Below are positions 42,817-55,020 of a stretch of 64,000 bases of DNA, piece by piece. Origin of the DNA: Utricularia gibba (taxonomy: Eukaryota; Streptophyta; Magnoliopsida; Lamiales; Lentibulariaceae); the NCBI GenBank assembly GCA_002189035.1, contig NEEC01000011.1, positions 930,001-994,000 of the forward strand, in the 5' to 3' direction. Made by a program: the position numbers and the translations under genes. The notes below the pieces were generated by a model. The model saw only the letters and a program-made list of their open reading frames with translations. It ran no database searches and had not been told where the DNA came from. The stretch's first letter is position 1. The number at the start of each line of letters is the position of its first letter.

Positions 42817-45739
42817 TGCTTATATGTCTTATCTGCAAGTTCTTTTTTTTGCATGTTTACCTTCCCAATATCAGGAAGAAATTTCTGATTCTTGTAGGAT
42901 TTCACTTTATCCGGACATGTTCAGGGGAAATTCCATTAAGCTTTAACAGGTGGTGTAATCCATAAAAGTTTCAATTTTCATTTTGGAAAATTAGTGATAG
43001 ACCACTCGGTGAATGACATGAGGTACGTAGCTTTAAAGAAAATACCAATTAACATGCTCAAGTTATAATTATGATATGAATTTTAAAGAAAATACTAAAA
43101 ATTTTCAGATACATTTGAATCGATTCGATAAAAAAAAATAATTTATACATTATTAATGAATACCAAATCAGAAGGGTTTGACTTTTTTCCCCTATTTAAG
43201 TGTTATTAGTTTATCAATCTAGAAACAATTGCATCATATCCTTCTTCCACACAGAATAGAAAAAATGCCTAAAGTTGGATAATTGAAGCAAGGGTGATCA
43301 TACAAGGGGCATGCAAACAAAGTTAAGCAATTAAATGATGAAATGGAAGAGTGGAATTCACAACCCTACGAATATTTTTCTCTGCACCAGATATACAATT
43401 TAGAAGGTTTTGTCGAGCAGGATCAGTAAACTCGGTGCCTAGGGACAGATTATCAAGGCCACATTCGCTTGGAATTTGGTATTTCACACGAATTCTCTCA
43501 GTGTACTAAATCCATAGATATGTTCATAGTTTCTAACCCGAAAGGGCTGATTGGTGGCGCCATTGCAAAGCATACGCTAAATGGGAGGTTACTTTTGCCT
43601 CAAGTATGCGGATAAATTGGGTTACTATAATCAGTTAAAATCCTATAGAGCTCCATTTAGGCATTCATCATACAATGATGAACAATGGAGTCACATGACA
43701 CACCCTTCTACTACTGCTGCTAGAAATTTGATATCGCATACACCATCATCTTTTCTCCCATCCTCATGAATGCTAATATAAAGAAGACACACAAAAAAAA
43801 AAAAAACAAATTCACTAGAAAAACAATCATCGATGCCCTCACATCACGCTTGAAGAAGAGGTAATTTGTAAGATGTTTCGGATTTTATCTTCCACATGGA
43901 ATTACATTTGAAACAATAGTGTATTGACAACAAAAACAATGGTGTCAAGTACACGATACATATTACATATTTTGATTGACCATTAGCTTTACTTACATTA
44001 TTTAGCATTGAATGACTTGTATTACATGTTCAAAATAAATAATAAATATACATTTGATCCTATTAATGATTGATGATCAAATGAGTGTAATACAAGTTAG
44101 TCATGAAGAACAAATAAACATTCAATATCCAAATAATTCAAAGCATCTAATGATACGTAATATAACCAATAAAATATAGATCAAATAAATATTGGATCAA
44201 AAATATTCAAAATGATTGAATGATGTGTAATTCGAGAAATTAATAAAAATGCCTAAAAATTGAATGTCAGAATTCTAACAAAATGGCAGAGAATATTTCA
44301 CAAAGTATATAAAAAAATAAAAGATTCCACAAACAAATTTTTGGGAAAGTACTATATCACCAATTTCCTCAATTCTAGAGTTCTACGGTTGAGAGCTCAA
44401 TGAAGTCAGTTATAGCCATCTGCCTATTGTGAGAAAATATCCTAAACGTGCTCTATTGGATGAAATTTTTGAATTATATCGTGCAATTTTGAAATATAAC
44501 GGTGTTTTGCTCATGGTTCATTTGATTTCCTCTTCTTCATACACATTTGATATGATGTGAGAGAGTAGTTTCAAGATGTTCTTATTGGTATTGACCTCTA
44601 TTTAAATGCTTAAGTAGAATTTAGAATATTCCAAAAAATTGAATTGAAACTATAATAAAACATAGAGTCTAAAAAATACTTTTTTTGTATTTTTCCTTTC
44701 TCAAAATAAGATAATTCAAGTAAACTTTCATGATTGATTCTAAATAGGAAGGCTTTGATTGTAAATCATAATTGAATCTATGAAAGCATTGGTTTATATA
44801 TTTCTTTTAGTCTTGATATTAGGGATAATTTTTTTGCCATCTTTTTTCGAAAACCATCTAACGTTTTAACTAAAAAGCTGAAATAATTTTTTATCATCTC
44901 GATTAAAAGAAAGCTCATAGCTTCAACTACTCCCTACGCTCTTTAGTTGTTCAAAGCTTGCACAAAAGCGATATATACGGCACAATGCCTAAAACTTGCA
45001 ACTAAACCCAAATAGAAAGATCTATTTTTGCTGTTTCCATATATAATTTAAAGCCCCCAATGAATTCTCATAAGATCGCTTATTTACAATGGAATGGTAT
45101 ATAAAGCAAAGAAATCTCACTGAATGCAATGGGGTTATATGTATGGCTACCCAAACTGGTCAGAACAATTCCAATTAAACTCAACACTAAATAATATGGA
45201 GGGGGTTTATTATGCATGAAAATTTGGATTTTTTTTTTGAGTAAGAAAATTTCAATTGGTTTTTCTTTATATTGATTGATTGTTGAAAAAAGGAAAGATT
45301 CGTTCTCTTGCAGTTTTCAAGATAATCAAAGTTTTTATTAATTTGGGTTCAATTAATAATTTTGAAGAGTTGCTAAAGCGGGTAAAAGTTGAAAGCCAAG
45401 GGGGCAAGGTGGGACATTGAAATTATTATGAAAAACTGATACTTGATCATTATAATCTGATTCCATTTCGAATACATGAATGGTTATTTATGTAGATACT
45501 CGATTTTATATTTAGATTAAGATATGAATTTAATATTTTAAAATTTGATCAATATGAAAAAGCTGCCTTTTTCTGTTATTTATGTTTGCATGAAATTGGG
45601 TGACAAGACAAGATTTATCCTTTTATACCAAACCTTTCTGTCCATATTTTCAAGATATATTTCCCCATTTTGGGAAGAGGTAGACTGACTCCCTATGTAT
45701 AGTGCTGGAGCATGGTGAAAGGTAGAAATGGAGCCATAT
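42817..45739. other. AT-rich stretch, nothing recognised
   Basis: Apart from the HSVNDMRYVA fragment at about 43000 noted with 37634-39281, no gene or repeat was identified. The + frame 43581-43769 has no motif. Confidence 0.4.
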
Positions 45740-45883
45740 GCGGTAGTGGTGCAAGGACATGTACCTCTTGGGCTCTAGGGCTAGCACTCATAGTTTCATA
45801 GGTCCCTTGGGCATCCTTGAGATTCTCTGAATTACCTTAATCTTCAATCAGGTGTGATAGGACCCTTCCTCAATAGAGGCTCC
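45740..45883 (+). repeat. Dispersed repeat family R, copy 2
   Basis: Shares with 58640-58820 the opening GGTAGTG...GATGTACCTC-like words and GGGCTC/GGGCTA, and with both other copies TTCATAGGTCC-like, GGGCATCCTTGAGATTCTC, CTTAATCTT and GGTGTGATA. No coding potential. Confidence 0.6.
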
Positions 45884-46303
45884 CTTCCACATTGAGTTCT
45901 ACTTAAGTGATAGAAAATGATGTCTTCCCCTAGGACACTACCTTTTTGGACTCGAGACCTAACTTGTTATTCTAGGGGTTCAACTTGGTTATGGGTGGAG
46001 TAGTTTTGAAGCAATTAAGGGTACTCACCAAGTATGTCATGTATGCCACCTTTGAGGGAACTCACCTAACGCATAGGTGATGTCCCAAAGTACAATAATA
46101 TTTGTCATGCTAGAGGTAGAGATACTATGATTGCACCTACTTGTATCATCCCAGATTTTTAAGCTTCGGTTAAATGTATCAGATGGATGCCTTTGCATGG
46201 CCTCAAGCCTTGAAAGGGTGAGGAATCCCTTCTCATGCTTTTCCTATGGCCCAACACATTTAAAGCTAGGCTGTGGTTCCTGTTCCATCCCTTCATGACT
46301 TCC

Positions 46304-46714
46304 TGTTGGACCATATGAAGTTAGAGATTCTCAATACCAGTGATAAAGTCCATGATCCAGGTCAGTTCTCGACTTAGTCAGTCATGTTTCAAGGCCTCAA
46401 CCAAATCTTCGAAAATTATGGTGTCATGATCAAGTCCACTCACCCACTTATTGGTTTCTGTTATTTTTCTGCTGTCTTTAAGTTTTTTTCATTTTTCTTA
46501 GTCAGTTCAATGTCTCTTAGCACAGAATTGCTACTATTAAGGTGCTAACTTTCATCAATCAACACTCATTGTTCATCAAATCAGTGCATTGTTCCTTCTG
46601 ATTTGTGCAAGCCTCACTAGTTGTGTATCTAGTGTGACAATCTTTATGATACAACAACCAGTGCACGCATTGGTAACCATCCTACCATTCGGTTCTTTCG
46701 TTTGTTATCAGAGC
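46304..46714 (+). repeat. 5' LTR and PBS of Copia C
   Basis: The segment 46304-46475 (TGTTGGACCATATGAAG ... GTCCACTCACCCACTTA) and 46565-46670 (AAATCAGTGCATTG ... CCTCACTAG) match 55540-55698 and 55336-55410 in reverse complement. TGTTATCAGAGC at 46703-46714 is an initiator-Met PBS with one change. The precise LTR 3' end is not clear. Confidence 0.75.
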
Positions 46715-46783
46715 TTTCGTTTGGTAACCGTCCTTCTGATTTGTGCAAGCCTCATTCTTGCTGATAGTCACGCTTTCATTATC

Positions 46784-46990
46784 ATGGATGCAACAACCTT
46801 TGGAGTGGTCTGGAAATTTGAAGGGTTGGATTACGCTGTCTGGGCACTGCACATGAAGGCTTATCTTGGCACTACCAAACTATGGGATGTGGTGGAACAC
46901 GACTCACCTGTTCCGAAACTAGAGAACATAGGACCAGCACAAGCATGCTATGAGGAGTTGATGCCTCGGAAAGGAAGCAGCTAAAGTTGT
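46784..46990 (+). pseudogene. Copia C gag N-terminus
   Basis: ATG 46784 opens MDATTFGVVWKFEGLDYAVW and the next words are MKAYLGTTKLWDVVEHD, the canonical N-terminal region of plant Copia gag. After LENIGPAQACYEELM the frame is lost to stops. The remaining capsid and the zinc knuckle are not visible. Confidence 0.8.
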
Positions 46991-47139
46991 GATCTTCTTC
47001 AGCCTTGATTGGTCAATTACTTCTAGAGTAATGACTTGTGCAACTGCCAAGGAAATTCGCTGTGACTGTGGCCTCTCACCGAGAATAGCAAGATGTTTCA
47101 CATAAAAACTTGGTACTTGTTCGCCTGTTTTTCTGCAAG

Positions 47140-48400
47140 ATCACAAACTTTTGATACATGGCTGATAGCCTTTGGTTGCTCCTCACATATGGTATGTGAC
47201 CGAGCATTTTTCCATTCATTGAATACAATCTACACCACATGTGTCATTGAAGCATGTGGGAAAGGCAATGTTTAGGTTCAGACACCATTCAGTTTGCAGT
47301 TTATAGATGAATTCTTATGGGTGCCGATGCTCGAGATCAATCTTTAGAGTGTTATTCAACTCAGCAAAAAAGGTTATAAAGTGTCTTTTAGTGGTAAATC
47401 ATGTTCCATTCATGATTCAATAGGTCATTTGATATATGAAGGAGAAGTAAACGGTGGTGTATACACACTGCCATGCTCTCTAAAGCCTCCGGGACAACCA
47501 TCTTAGTGTAACATAGCTCATTCCACTTAACCCGATTATTGCCATAGAGTCTTTGGACATGCAAATTCTTGTGACATTAGCAGCATGTCATAGAAGGCCT
47601 TTATAAGAAATATGTCTCATCATCTTAGCAAGAGGAGTGAGACTCAGTGCGGTATCTGTGCACAAGGTAAACTGATACAAAAACCTTTGCCTCATTTCGC
47701 TAACTTCAGAGTTACTGTAAAGTTGGTTTTGGTGCACTTAGACCTTTGTGGGCCAATGAAAGTCGATTCATCAGGAGAGTATTTTTTAACCTTTATTGAT
47801 GCCTTTATGTGCTATTGGTGGGTATATTTCTTTAGATACAAAGCTGATGCATATGAGAAATTTCTAGTCTTCAAGGCTTATGTAGAAAAAAAGAGTGGCC
47901 TTCCACTCCAATGCTTATGTATAGATAATGGTGGTTAATGTTGCTCCACAATCTTTGAAGTTTTCTTGTAGCAGCAGGGAATTTTACATCATAAAACTGT
48001 CCCCCATACTCCATCTCAAAATGGTGTGACTGACAGGAAAAACCGAAGCATCGTGTCAATGGTGAGATAACTACTCCTAGACAAACAAGTGCCCAATTTC
48101 ATATAGGGAAAGGCTGTAGCTACTGTGTTTACCTTCAAAACCAGCTTCGTAGTAGGGCACTAAATGGCGTAACCGCATATGAAAAACGGATTGGAGTTAC
48201 TCCATCTTGTCAGCATTTGCGAGTTTTTGGATCGACGGTCTATTATCTAACCACACTAGTAGCACAAACAAAGCTGGATGCCAAGGGAGCTGTAGGGATT
48301 CTAGTTGGTTATTTTGAAGTCAAAAGAATATAGAGTCTTCAATCCTTTAACAAAAAGTACGCTAATTGCATGAAGTGAAGATTTTGATCTAGTCTTCTAG
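47140..48400 (+). pseudogene. Copia C protease and integrase remnants
   Basis: FDTWLIAFGCSSHM (about 47150) corresponds to the protease active site; D-S/T-G reads A-F-G, so inactive. The integrase zinc-binding part ends CGICAQGKLI, followed by LVHLDLCGPMKVDSSGEYFL (catalytic Asp region) and LCIDNGG (second Asp). At 48000-48060 SQNGVTDRKNRSI carries Asp in place of the catalytic Glu. Stops and frameshifts lie between segments. Confidence 0.82.
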
Positions 48401-48559
48401 TTGTCCAAATACTCTTGAACCCTTTCTGATCAATGCAGGTAACCACATACGTGAAGATTTTGATATGGTCACACTGTATGATTGGCCAGATCAAGACTTA
48501 GACAGTGATGCACTTCAGACTATGACCTACTCTATCACAGAAATCCAACTCTCCAACTT

Positions 48560-48725
48560 GAAGGCTATGTTGATGCAAACTTTGCAGGTGATGCAGATTT
48601 TCAAAGTACACGTTTCTATGTTTTCCACATTGGAATTGCAATGATCAGCTAGAGTTCCAAAAAACAAATCCTGGTTGCTCAATCCACACCAGAAGTTGAA
48701 TATATTGTTGTATTTTTTATTTGAA
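48560..48725 (+). pseudogene. Copia C RNase H fragment
   Basis: GYVDANFAGDADFQSTRFYV and SSKKQILVAQSTPEVEYI are seen with one stop between. These correspond to the start of Copia RNase H (DxDxAG and SSKKQ...STxEAEY). The end of the element and its 3' LTR were not found; about 75 bp further, debris of element D begins on the other strand. Confidence 0.78.
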
Positions 48726-48959
48726 GAAAGTACTGAGGAGTGGTAGTGAACATCATATTTTGAAAAAAAGGTTCAAGTCACCTCGCAGGTTGCTAGGGTT
48801 GGAATACAATTTAAGTATGTTCCATAATTCATGCCGAATTATGAGATGTTGGCCCATTAGAGGCCCAAAACATAAATAAGATCATGACAAAAAAATTCAG
48901 TTCTTCTCGAGTGCATCTGACTCACATCCATCCTCTATTTCTTTTGGGCTTCCAACTGA

Positions 48960-49536
48960 GGAAGACATCCAACACTCCTTAGGTCTTCCTCAGATTCAAA
49001 ATTCATCACTTCAGAGATGTTACCCATTGCTCTGAATGTATTGAATGGTAAGTTTGTTTTTTTATTGCATCCCGAATTGCATGAAAGTGTACCTAAATAT
49101 GTTTGGCCTTACTGAACTACGATGAATTTTTGGCAATCTGTATTGCAACCTTGTTGTCCATGTAGAGAACTGTGGGTTTTGATTGATTCATCCCAATTTC
49201 CTCCAGCATCTGGTGAAGCCACAATGCTTGATTCAAGGTTGAGGAAGCGGAAATGTAATCCGATTCCACTATTGATTGCACCACTATAGACTGTCTCTTT
49301 GTATTCCATGAGAAGAGACTTTTGTTCAAGTAGAAAATATATCCTGATGTACTTTTGCAATTCATGCTCCGAGCATAATCACTATCACAGAAGCCTAAGA
49401 TTGTAAGTTTCTCACTCTTTGAGTAGGGGTGAAAAATGCCATAGTCTAGTGTTTTCATCACGTAAGGCAGGATCCGTTTGGCTGCAGCAAAGTGGGAGAC
49501 TTTAGGAGCCTTCATAAATTTAGAAGGAATATTCAA
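48960..49536 (-). pseudogene. Copia D RNase H
   Basis: The minus-strand frame starts SKFMKAPKVSHFAAAKRIL and includes GFCDSDYARSMNCKSTSGYI (catalytic Asp), WNTKRQSIVVQSIVESDYIS (Glu; usually STAEAEY), and VLYMDNKVAIQIAKN (Asp). It ends in a stop after AKNSS, and the downstream FSKAKHI region is recognisable in frame past the stop to about 48960. The sequence thereafter resembles the 3' untranslated end of Copia elements. Confidence 0.85.
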
Positions 49537-49539
49537 AGA

Positions 49540-50354
49540 GTATCATAAATCAGGTCTGGTGTGGGTGAGATAAATTACGCTGCCAATCAAGCTTTTGTAG
49601 AGTGTAGAATCCATGTCTGTCTCATTAGATGAGTAATCCGGGGATGTTTTTAGTAGCATAGGAGTGGGACTACCATTTGCCTCGTCCATCTTAAATTTCT
49701 TGAGTAATTCTTGTGAATATTTTCTTTGACATAAGCAAGTGCCTTTGTGGGCACCTACATAATTTCAAGGCCTAAATAGAAACGCATTGATCCTAGGCCT
49801 GTTATTTCAAACTCTTCCTTTAATTTTTCTTTCAATTCATTCATATAGTAGATGTTGCTTGAGGTAATGAGCAGGTCATCCACATATATGCTCACTTTGT
49901 AGAATAGGGTCTGTTTGCTATGCGTTTGGATGAAATCTTCGGATTCAAAGAATCGGATAATTCTTTTGTTCCAAGCTCTTGGAGCCTGTCTCTAACCATA
50001 CAAGGCCTTTTTCATTCTTAGTATTTTGTGCTCTTCACCTTTGATTTCATAACCTTGTGGCTGTTTGTAGTAGATGACTATAGTTAGAACACCATTAAAA
50101 AAAAACGCTGTTTTTACATCCATATGATGGAGTAACCAGCTGTAATGGGCTGCAAGAGCTAGTAGTAGTTTCATAGTATCGAATTTAGACACAGTTGCAA
50201 ACACTTCACTATAATTAACATCATGTATCTGGGGATATTGTTTTGCTACTAACCTGGATTTTTTTTTTTGGTTCTCTGAGCCGTCAGCATTATACTTTGT
50301 TTTGCATATCCATTTCAGGCCAATTGGCTTTGATGTTAGGTCAAGAGGTGTCAT
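49540..50354 (-). pseudogene. Copia D reverse transcriptase
   Basis: 50354-49992 encodes GLKWICKTKYNADGSENQKK, LVAKQYPQIHDVNYSEVFA, HHMDVKTAFFFNGVLTIVIY and RMKKALYG. Further left on the same strand are the YVDDLLI catalytic box (about 49880) and LGSMRFYLGLEIM. An insertion of one T-run codon (FFFNG for FLNG) and stops before QAPRAW-like sequence break it. The left-hand solo LTR was inserted just upstream of the start of this domain. Confidence 0.87.
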
Positions 50355-51760
50355 GACGCATGCCTAGGGCCCAAGAGGCATGAGACATGACTGCCAAACC
50401 CCATCAAACGTTAGGACTCAAGGCTACTTAACCCCTTTTGTAGCATGGAGAAATAACATTAAGTTGGCTACATATATATTAACTCGCAACCGTTCAAATA
50501 TGCAAAAGGAACTACGTCCAGCCTACTTAGCACATTCCTCACAACATAGCTAAGGTTTCAACAGCTGTTCACGACATGCCACAACTTCTATGGGAAAACC
50601 TCTAGTTTGGTTGACCACCAGACCTTCAGCCATTCCCCTCTACACCTGGAACAAGTTAAAACATGAAGTGGTCATGCTACTGAAGTTTGGTAAAAGATAA
50701 ACGTGCGTGAAGTGAAGAAAGAGTGTTTGAGCATAAAATCTCAAAGCCAAGCACATATCCAAGTAGTGAGTCCCATTCTCTATCTTTGCCCAATCCCCTT
50801 GACCCTTCAGTTTAGGCATCACCTCCAGATCTTAGGAAATGGGCCATGTATTGCCTAAGTCCTTTAGTAGTGTTCAGAAGAGCCACCAACCTAACACCAC
50901 CTCTAAACTCAGACCATAGCATGCATATAACGTGTTCCCTGGCCTTTCTTATCTGGCTTACCCCATAGGGATGCCTCAGACATGTCTGACATATTTAGCC
51001 ATGAATCCCATGGTTAAAACCATGTTGCTAGGAGCGTGGGTCCACACTTCTCTCCATTTCCTATCATAAGTTCACATAGCACGTAGGGAAAAACATTGAG
51101 CACTCTATACACTTCAAAAGGGAATACCTGTTTGGAAACTAACCAACAAGGGCACCTAATCCTCGGAAAATAACAAATTAGGTTCTGAAAGAAGGATTTT
51201 AGGGACTCTAAATAGATTCGAAACATTAAGCTCAGAAGGACGTGCCCTACTGGACTTTTCACACAAAGAAGAACAGGGAAGAAAAACAGGTTAATGAGAA
51301 CATGAAAGAAATCTTTCTAAGACAACATATAATAACACATAGGCAATTAATCACATATGTTCCAGAGAAGCATCAAGACATGCTTCTAAAAACAGTAGCA
51401 CTCATCCCACTTACGTTCCTACAGAAGTAATCCCTTTCTTATGGCTAATTCCACGAAATTCCTTCCTCTTTAGCTCTAACACCCCCTTCCTTCCATAACT
51501 CTACTTCCTAAGGTATCTCCTCAACAACTCAAAGCAACTCTATCCTCCAGAACTTAAGAGACTCCATGAGTCATTATACCCTCTATCCTGAGGTTGCCAT
51601 GTGGTACTTCCTTTAGATAGCACTTGCTTCATCTTCATTGGTTAATAAAAACAACCCCCAAACCGGTGTGGGCCCCATCCCTTATTGATTTCATACATAA
51701 CCATGATCATTAGAGAGGTACTATGCTAAACCCCAGCATTGGATGTCACAGACCATAACA
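50349..51760 (+). mobile_element. Solo LTR, family S, + orientation
   Basis: A 1412-bp sequence starting TGTCATGACGCATGCC and ending GACCATAACA, flanked on both sides by AGAGG (50344-50348 and 51761-51765), an exact 5-bp target duplication. There is no coding domain. It matches the neighbouring 51911-53136 in reverse complement. Its class is not determined; the 5-bp TSD and TG...CA ends identify an LTR. Confidence 0.92.
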
Positions 51761-51765
51761 AGAGG

Positions 51766-51905
51766 TCTTTCTACCAGCTCTCAGATATCATTTCTAATAA
51801 TAGAATCCATCTCATTATCCATGGATTTTTTCCATCCCTCATCTTGTGTTGCTTCTTCATAACAGGAGAGAGCATTGATCGATAGATCCATTGGGTGATT
51901 AATAA
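51766..51905 (-). pseudogene. 140-bp island of Copia D linker between two solo LTRs
   Basis: The minus strand reads EEATQDEGWKKSMDNEMDSI with a stop after RNDI, the conserved segment that precedes Copia RT. It is the only original Copia sequence left between the two family-S LTRs and explains the apparent loop of the palindrome. Confidence 0.88.
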
Positions 51906-51910
51906 CGTCA

Positions 51911-53136
51911 TGTTATGATTTGCGATATCCTTTGCTGGAGTGTAGCATAATACCTCTCTAATCATCATGGTTATGTAAGAAATCAATAAAGGATGGGGTC
52001 GACACCGGTATGGAGTCTCCTAGGTTCAGATGGATGGAGTCATTTTGCAAAAAGCCTAGAGAATCATAGTTGAAGAGGAGGAGGAGGGTAGGATATACAG
52101 CCAGTGAGGAGCGGAAGTTCTTGATTCTAGTTATAGGAAGGGATTACTTCTGTAGAGGATAAGGTAAGTGAGATGAGTGCTATTATTTCTTTTAGAAGCA
52201 TCAAAACATGCTTCTAAAAGAAATGTCTGGCAGGGCACGTTTTTGGGGGGTTTTCTGATGTTTCGAAATCTTTTTGGAGTCCCTAAAATTCTCTTTTAAA
52301 AACCCTTAATTGTTTTCTTCTAAGGATTAGGTGCCCTTGCTGGTCCTTTTCCAAACAAGTGTTTTCTTCGAAGTGAATAAAGTGCTCAATGTTCTGTGTC
52401 TATGTGCTATGTGAACATTTGATAGGAAATGGAGAGGAGTGTGGACCCACACTTCTAGCAACATGGTTTTAACCCTGGGATTCATGACTAAATATGTCAG
52501 ACATGTCTGAGGCATCCCTATGAGATAAGCCAGTCAAGAGATACTAGGAAACATGTTATATGCATGCTATGGTCTAAGTTTAGAGGTGGTGTTCGGTTGA
52601 TGGCTCTTCTGAGCACTACTAAAGAACTTAGGCAATACATGACTCATTTCCTAAGATCTGGAGGTGATGCCTAAACTGAAGGGTCAAGGGGATTGGGCAA
52701 AAATAGACAATGGGACTCACTACTTGGATATGTGCTTGACTTTGAGATTTTATGCTCAAACACTCTTTCTTCACTTCATACATGTTTATCTTTTACCAAA
52801 CTTTAGTAGCATGACCACTCTATGTTTTAACTTGTTCCAGATGTAGAAGGGAATGACTGAAGATTTGGTGATCAACCAAAGTAGAGGTTTCGCTATAGAA
52901 GTTGTGGCAGGTCGTGAATAGCTGTTGGAACCTTAGCTACGTTGTGAGGAATGTGCTAAGTAGGCTGGACGTAGTTCCTTTTGCATGTTAGAACGGTTGT
53001 GAGTTACTATATATGCACCCAACTTAATGTTATTTCTCCATGCTACAAAAGGGTTAGGTAGCCTTGAGTCCTAACGTTTGATGGGACTTGGCGGTCATGC
53101 CTCATGCTTCTTGAGCCCTAGACATGGGTCCTGACA
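51911..53136 (-). mobile_element. Solo LTR, family S, minus orientation
   Basis: On the minus strand it starts TGTCAGGACCCATGTC at 53136 and ends CATAACA at 51911, 1226 bp. CGTCA flanks it on the + strand (51906-51910 and 53137-53141), an exact TSD different from that of its neighbour. It lacks roughly 190 bp relative to the other copy through internal indels. Independent TSDs show two separate insertions. Confidence 0.92.
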
Positions 53137-53141
53137 CGTCA

Positions 53142-53811
53142 CTTAGCTTTGTAAGTGCCCTTTTGCTCCTTACTTGTTGATCCCTGCATGTGTCATCTAT
53201 ATCTTCTGTTTCATTGTCTAATTCTGGATTAACAGGTTCAAAAACAGTAAGTTCTTGGTCAATTCGACTTCTGAAGGTGGCTTGTCAATATTTTCACGAG
53301 GTGAATAATTGTTTATGCTTTCTGTGGCATATTCAGATGTGTTGTGCTGCTGTTCGTGATTTTCTGTTTCAGTCTGAAAATCATCAGTGCTTGCTCTAAC
53401 AATATCCTAATGCACCAAGTAATAGGCATTGAATGTGTTAGGTGAGAGGTTTTCAGCTTTCCCTTGTACCTATGGAAATAGAACAATCATTATTGCAGAC
53501 ATATCCAAGTTTTTCGTCAAAGACAACATTTCTACTTATAATAATGGACTATTATTATACCCAACAAAGATGCCAATATTTGTTCTTTCATCTAAATTGG
53601 ATCTTTTTTCTGCATGGATATGCGCATGGCAAATTGAGCCAAACACTTTCAGGTGACCAATGGCCATTTTCTTTCCTCTCCATAGTTCATGTAGGGTCCT
53701 TCCTCGAATAGATCCTGTTGGGTTTCTCATAGACATCGTATGTCTCAAAAGAACCGGAATTTTAAAAATTTTGAGAAACCCCCAACGCAGATCTTGGAAT
53801 ACGGTATACAT
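53142..53811 (-). pseudogene. Copia D integrase C-terminal part and linker
   Basis: The frame 53811-53536 includes RNPTGSIRGRTLHELWRGKK, MAIGHLKVFGSICHAHI and LDERTNIGIFVGY, the region following the integrase catalytic core. The Asp/Asp/Glu core is absent. Toward 53142 follows linker sequence with stops (TEDIDDTCRDQQ). The start of this block is confounded with the LTR-like block that ends at about 53750. Confidence 0.82.
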
Positions 53812-55020
53812 CAGACATAGGGATGTTCAAAGTACCTTTCAGATGACTCCGTTGTTCACCAACCGTCAATAGCAGACGGCCTCTATGGTATCCACACGTG
53901 GAGCACTCCGTCGATAATCTTCTCAAGGCTTTTGAATGCTGGTCAAATTTCTCAGGTGCTAGTATAGAAAAACACCTCCTTGGGGATTAGTCTCAGAGAG
54001 CACAAAGACTTTGGAGAAGATCTCAAGATCTAAATCTTTTTGATAGATATTTTTGACATATCAAATCATATCTATATGAGATCTTTTATTTTGAGTTTAA
54101 TCAATATTAATCTCAAAATAATTCTCTATTTAATTTATCCACTTTACCAATTACATCTCATGTAATTGTGTCATTATATTTTATATCGATGAGTGACTCC
54201 ACTATTGTGTGTGACCCTATAGGCTTCCTCAATCAAGGCCGTAATAATAGATTTATTAATTAACTCTTAATTAATCAAATCCATCATTATCGATCATGAG
54301 TGATGTCTAGCAACATATCATGATCCCCAAGATTAAAGAATAATCAGGTGAACTGATTGAGCCTTTTCATGACCAGCCACCATGCAATGAACAACTTTCA
54401 TCACACTTATATCTCATTCGGTACCAAAACATGGGTGTGTGTCTTTGATGTATCGAACTTATAATTGCATTCAAGCAATAACACTTAATGACCTATTCAA
54501 ACAATTCGAGTGTTATTACCCTGGGCCTTGGACTTAATATTACGCTTTGATGCAATTACTTGAGATATGATCTCATTGTTAACATGAGTGATGAATCCTT
54601 TATTGATCAATCAACTATCTCCAACCTTAAGGAGTAACATCCCTACTCATCCATACTAGGCAAGCCATGGTTAGGCTCCCATTAGCAATGAGCGAAAATT
54701 TGACCTTAAGATCAAGATAACTTTGTTGACCTCAAGTCTAAGCTTACTTGCACGGCTATCATATTCGAGATCTTGCTATTGACACTTGGTTAGCTTCCCA
54801 TAGTAGAATCTCGAAGATGAGTCATCCAGTGAATCGATTCTCTAATCGACATCCACACATAGGTTCTAGTAATCTCATTACATCAATTGTGATAACCATT
54901 GCCTAAACTGTTTAGCGAACTCAATGTGTGCCAGCTTATCCGTATTTGTGATATCCTCATTTCATAAATACTCTAGCCAGGGAGATTCAACTTGATCATG
55001 AGTGCTTGAAGAATCTCACA
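53750..55020 (-). repeat. LTR-like block between gag and integrase of Copia D
   Basis: On the minus strand it starts TGAGATTCTTCAAGCACTC directly after gag sequence at 55020 and ends in or near TTTTGAGACA at 53750, without coding frames. The length (about 1.27 kb) and TG...CA ends suggest an LTR, but no target duplication pairs the flanks, as expected if the neighbouring gag/protease/integrase region was deleted in the same event. Part of it (54423-55020) recurs at 60452-61067. Confidence 0.5.

Larger units (their letters stand above)
46304..48725 (+). mobile_element. Ty1/Copia retrotransposon C (degenerate, RT deleted)
   Basis: LTR start TGTTGGACCATATGAAG at 46304, PBS at 46703, then gag, protease, integrase and RNase H debris on the + strand. 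There is no recognisable RT: integrase sequence ends near 48360 and RNase H appears at 48560, so most of RT has been deleted. The LTR shares the LTR of the minus-strand element D (55336-55698), so C and D are one family, now lying tail to tail. Confidence 0.85.

Noticed and set aside
50349-53136. One giant foldback transposon with 1.3-kb inverted repeats
   Set aside because: Each arm has its own distinct exact 5-bp target duplication and TG...CA ends, and the loop is Copia coding sequence, so two solo LTRs explain it better.
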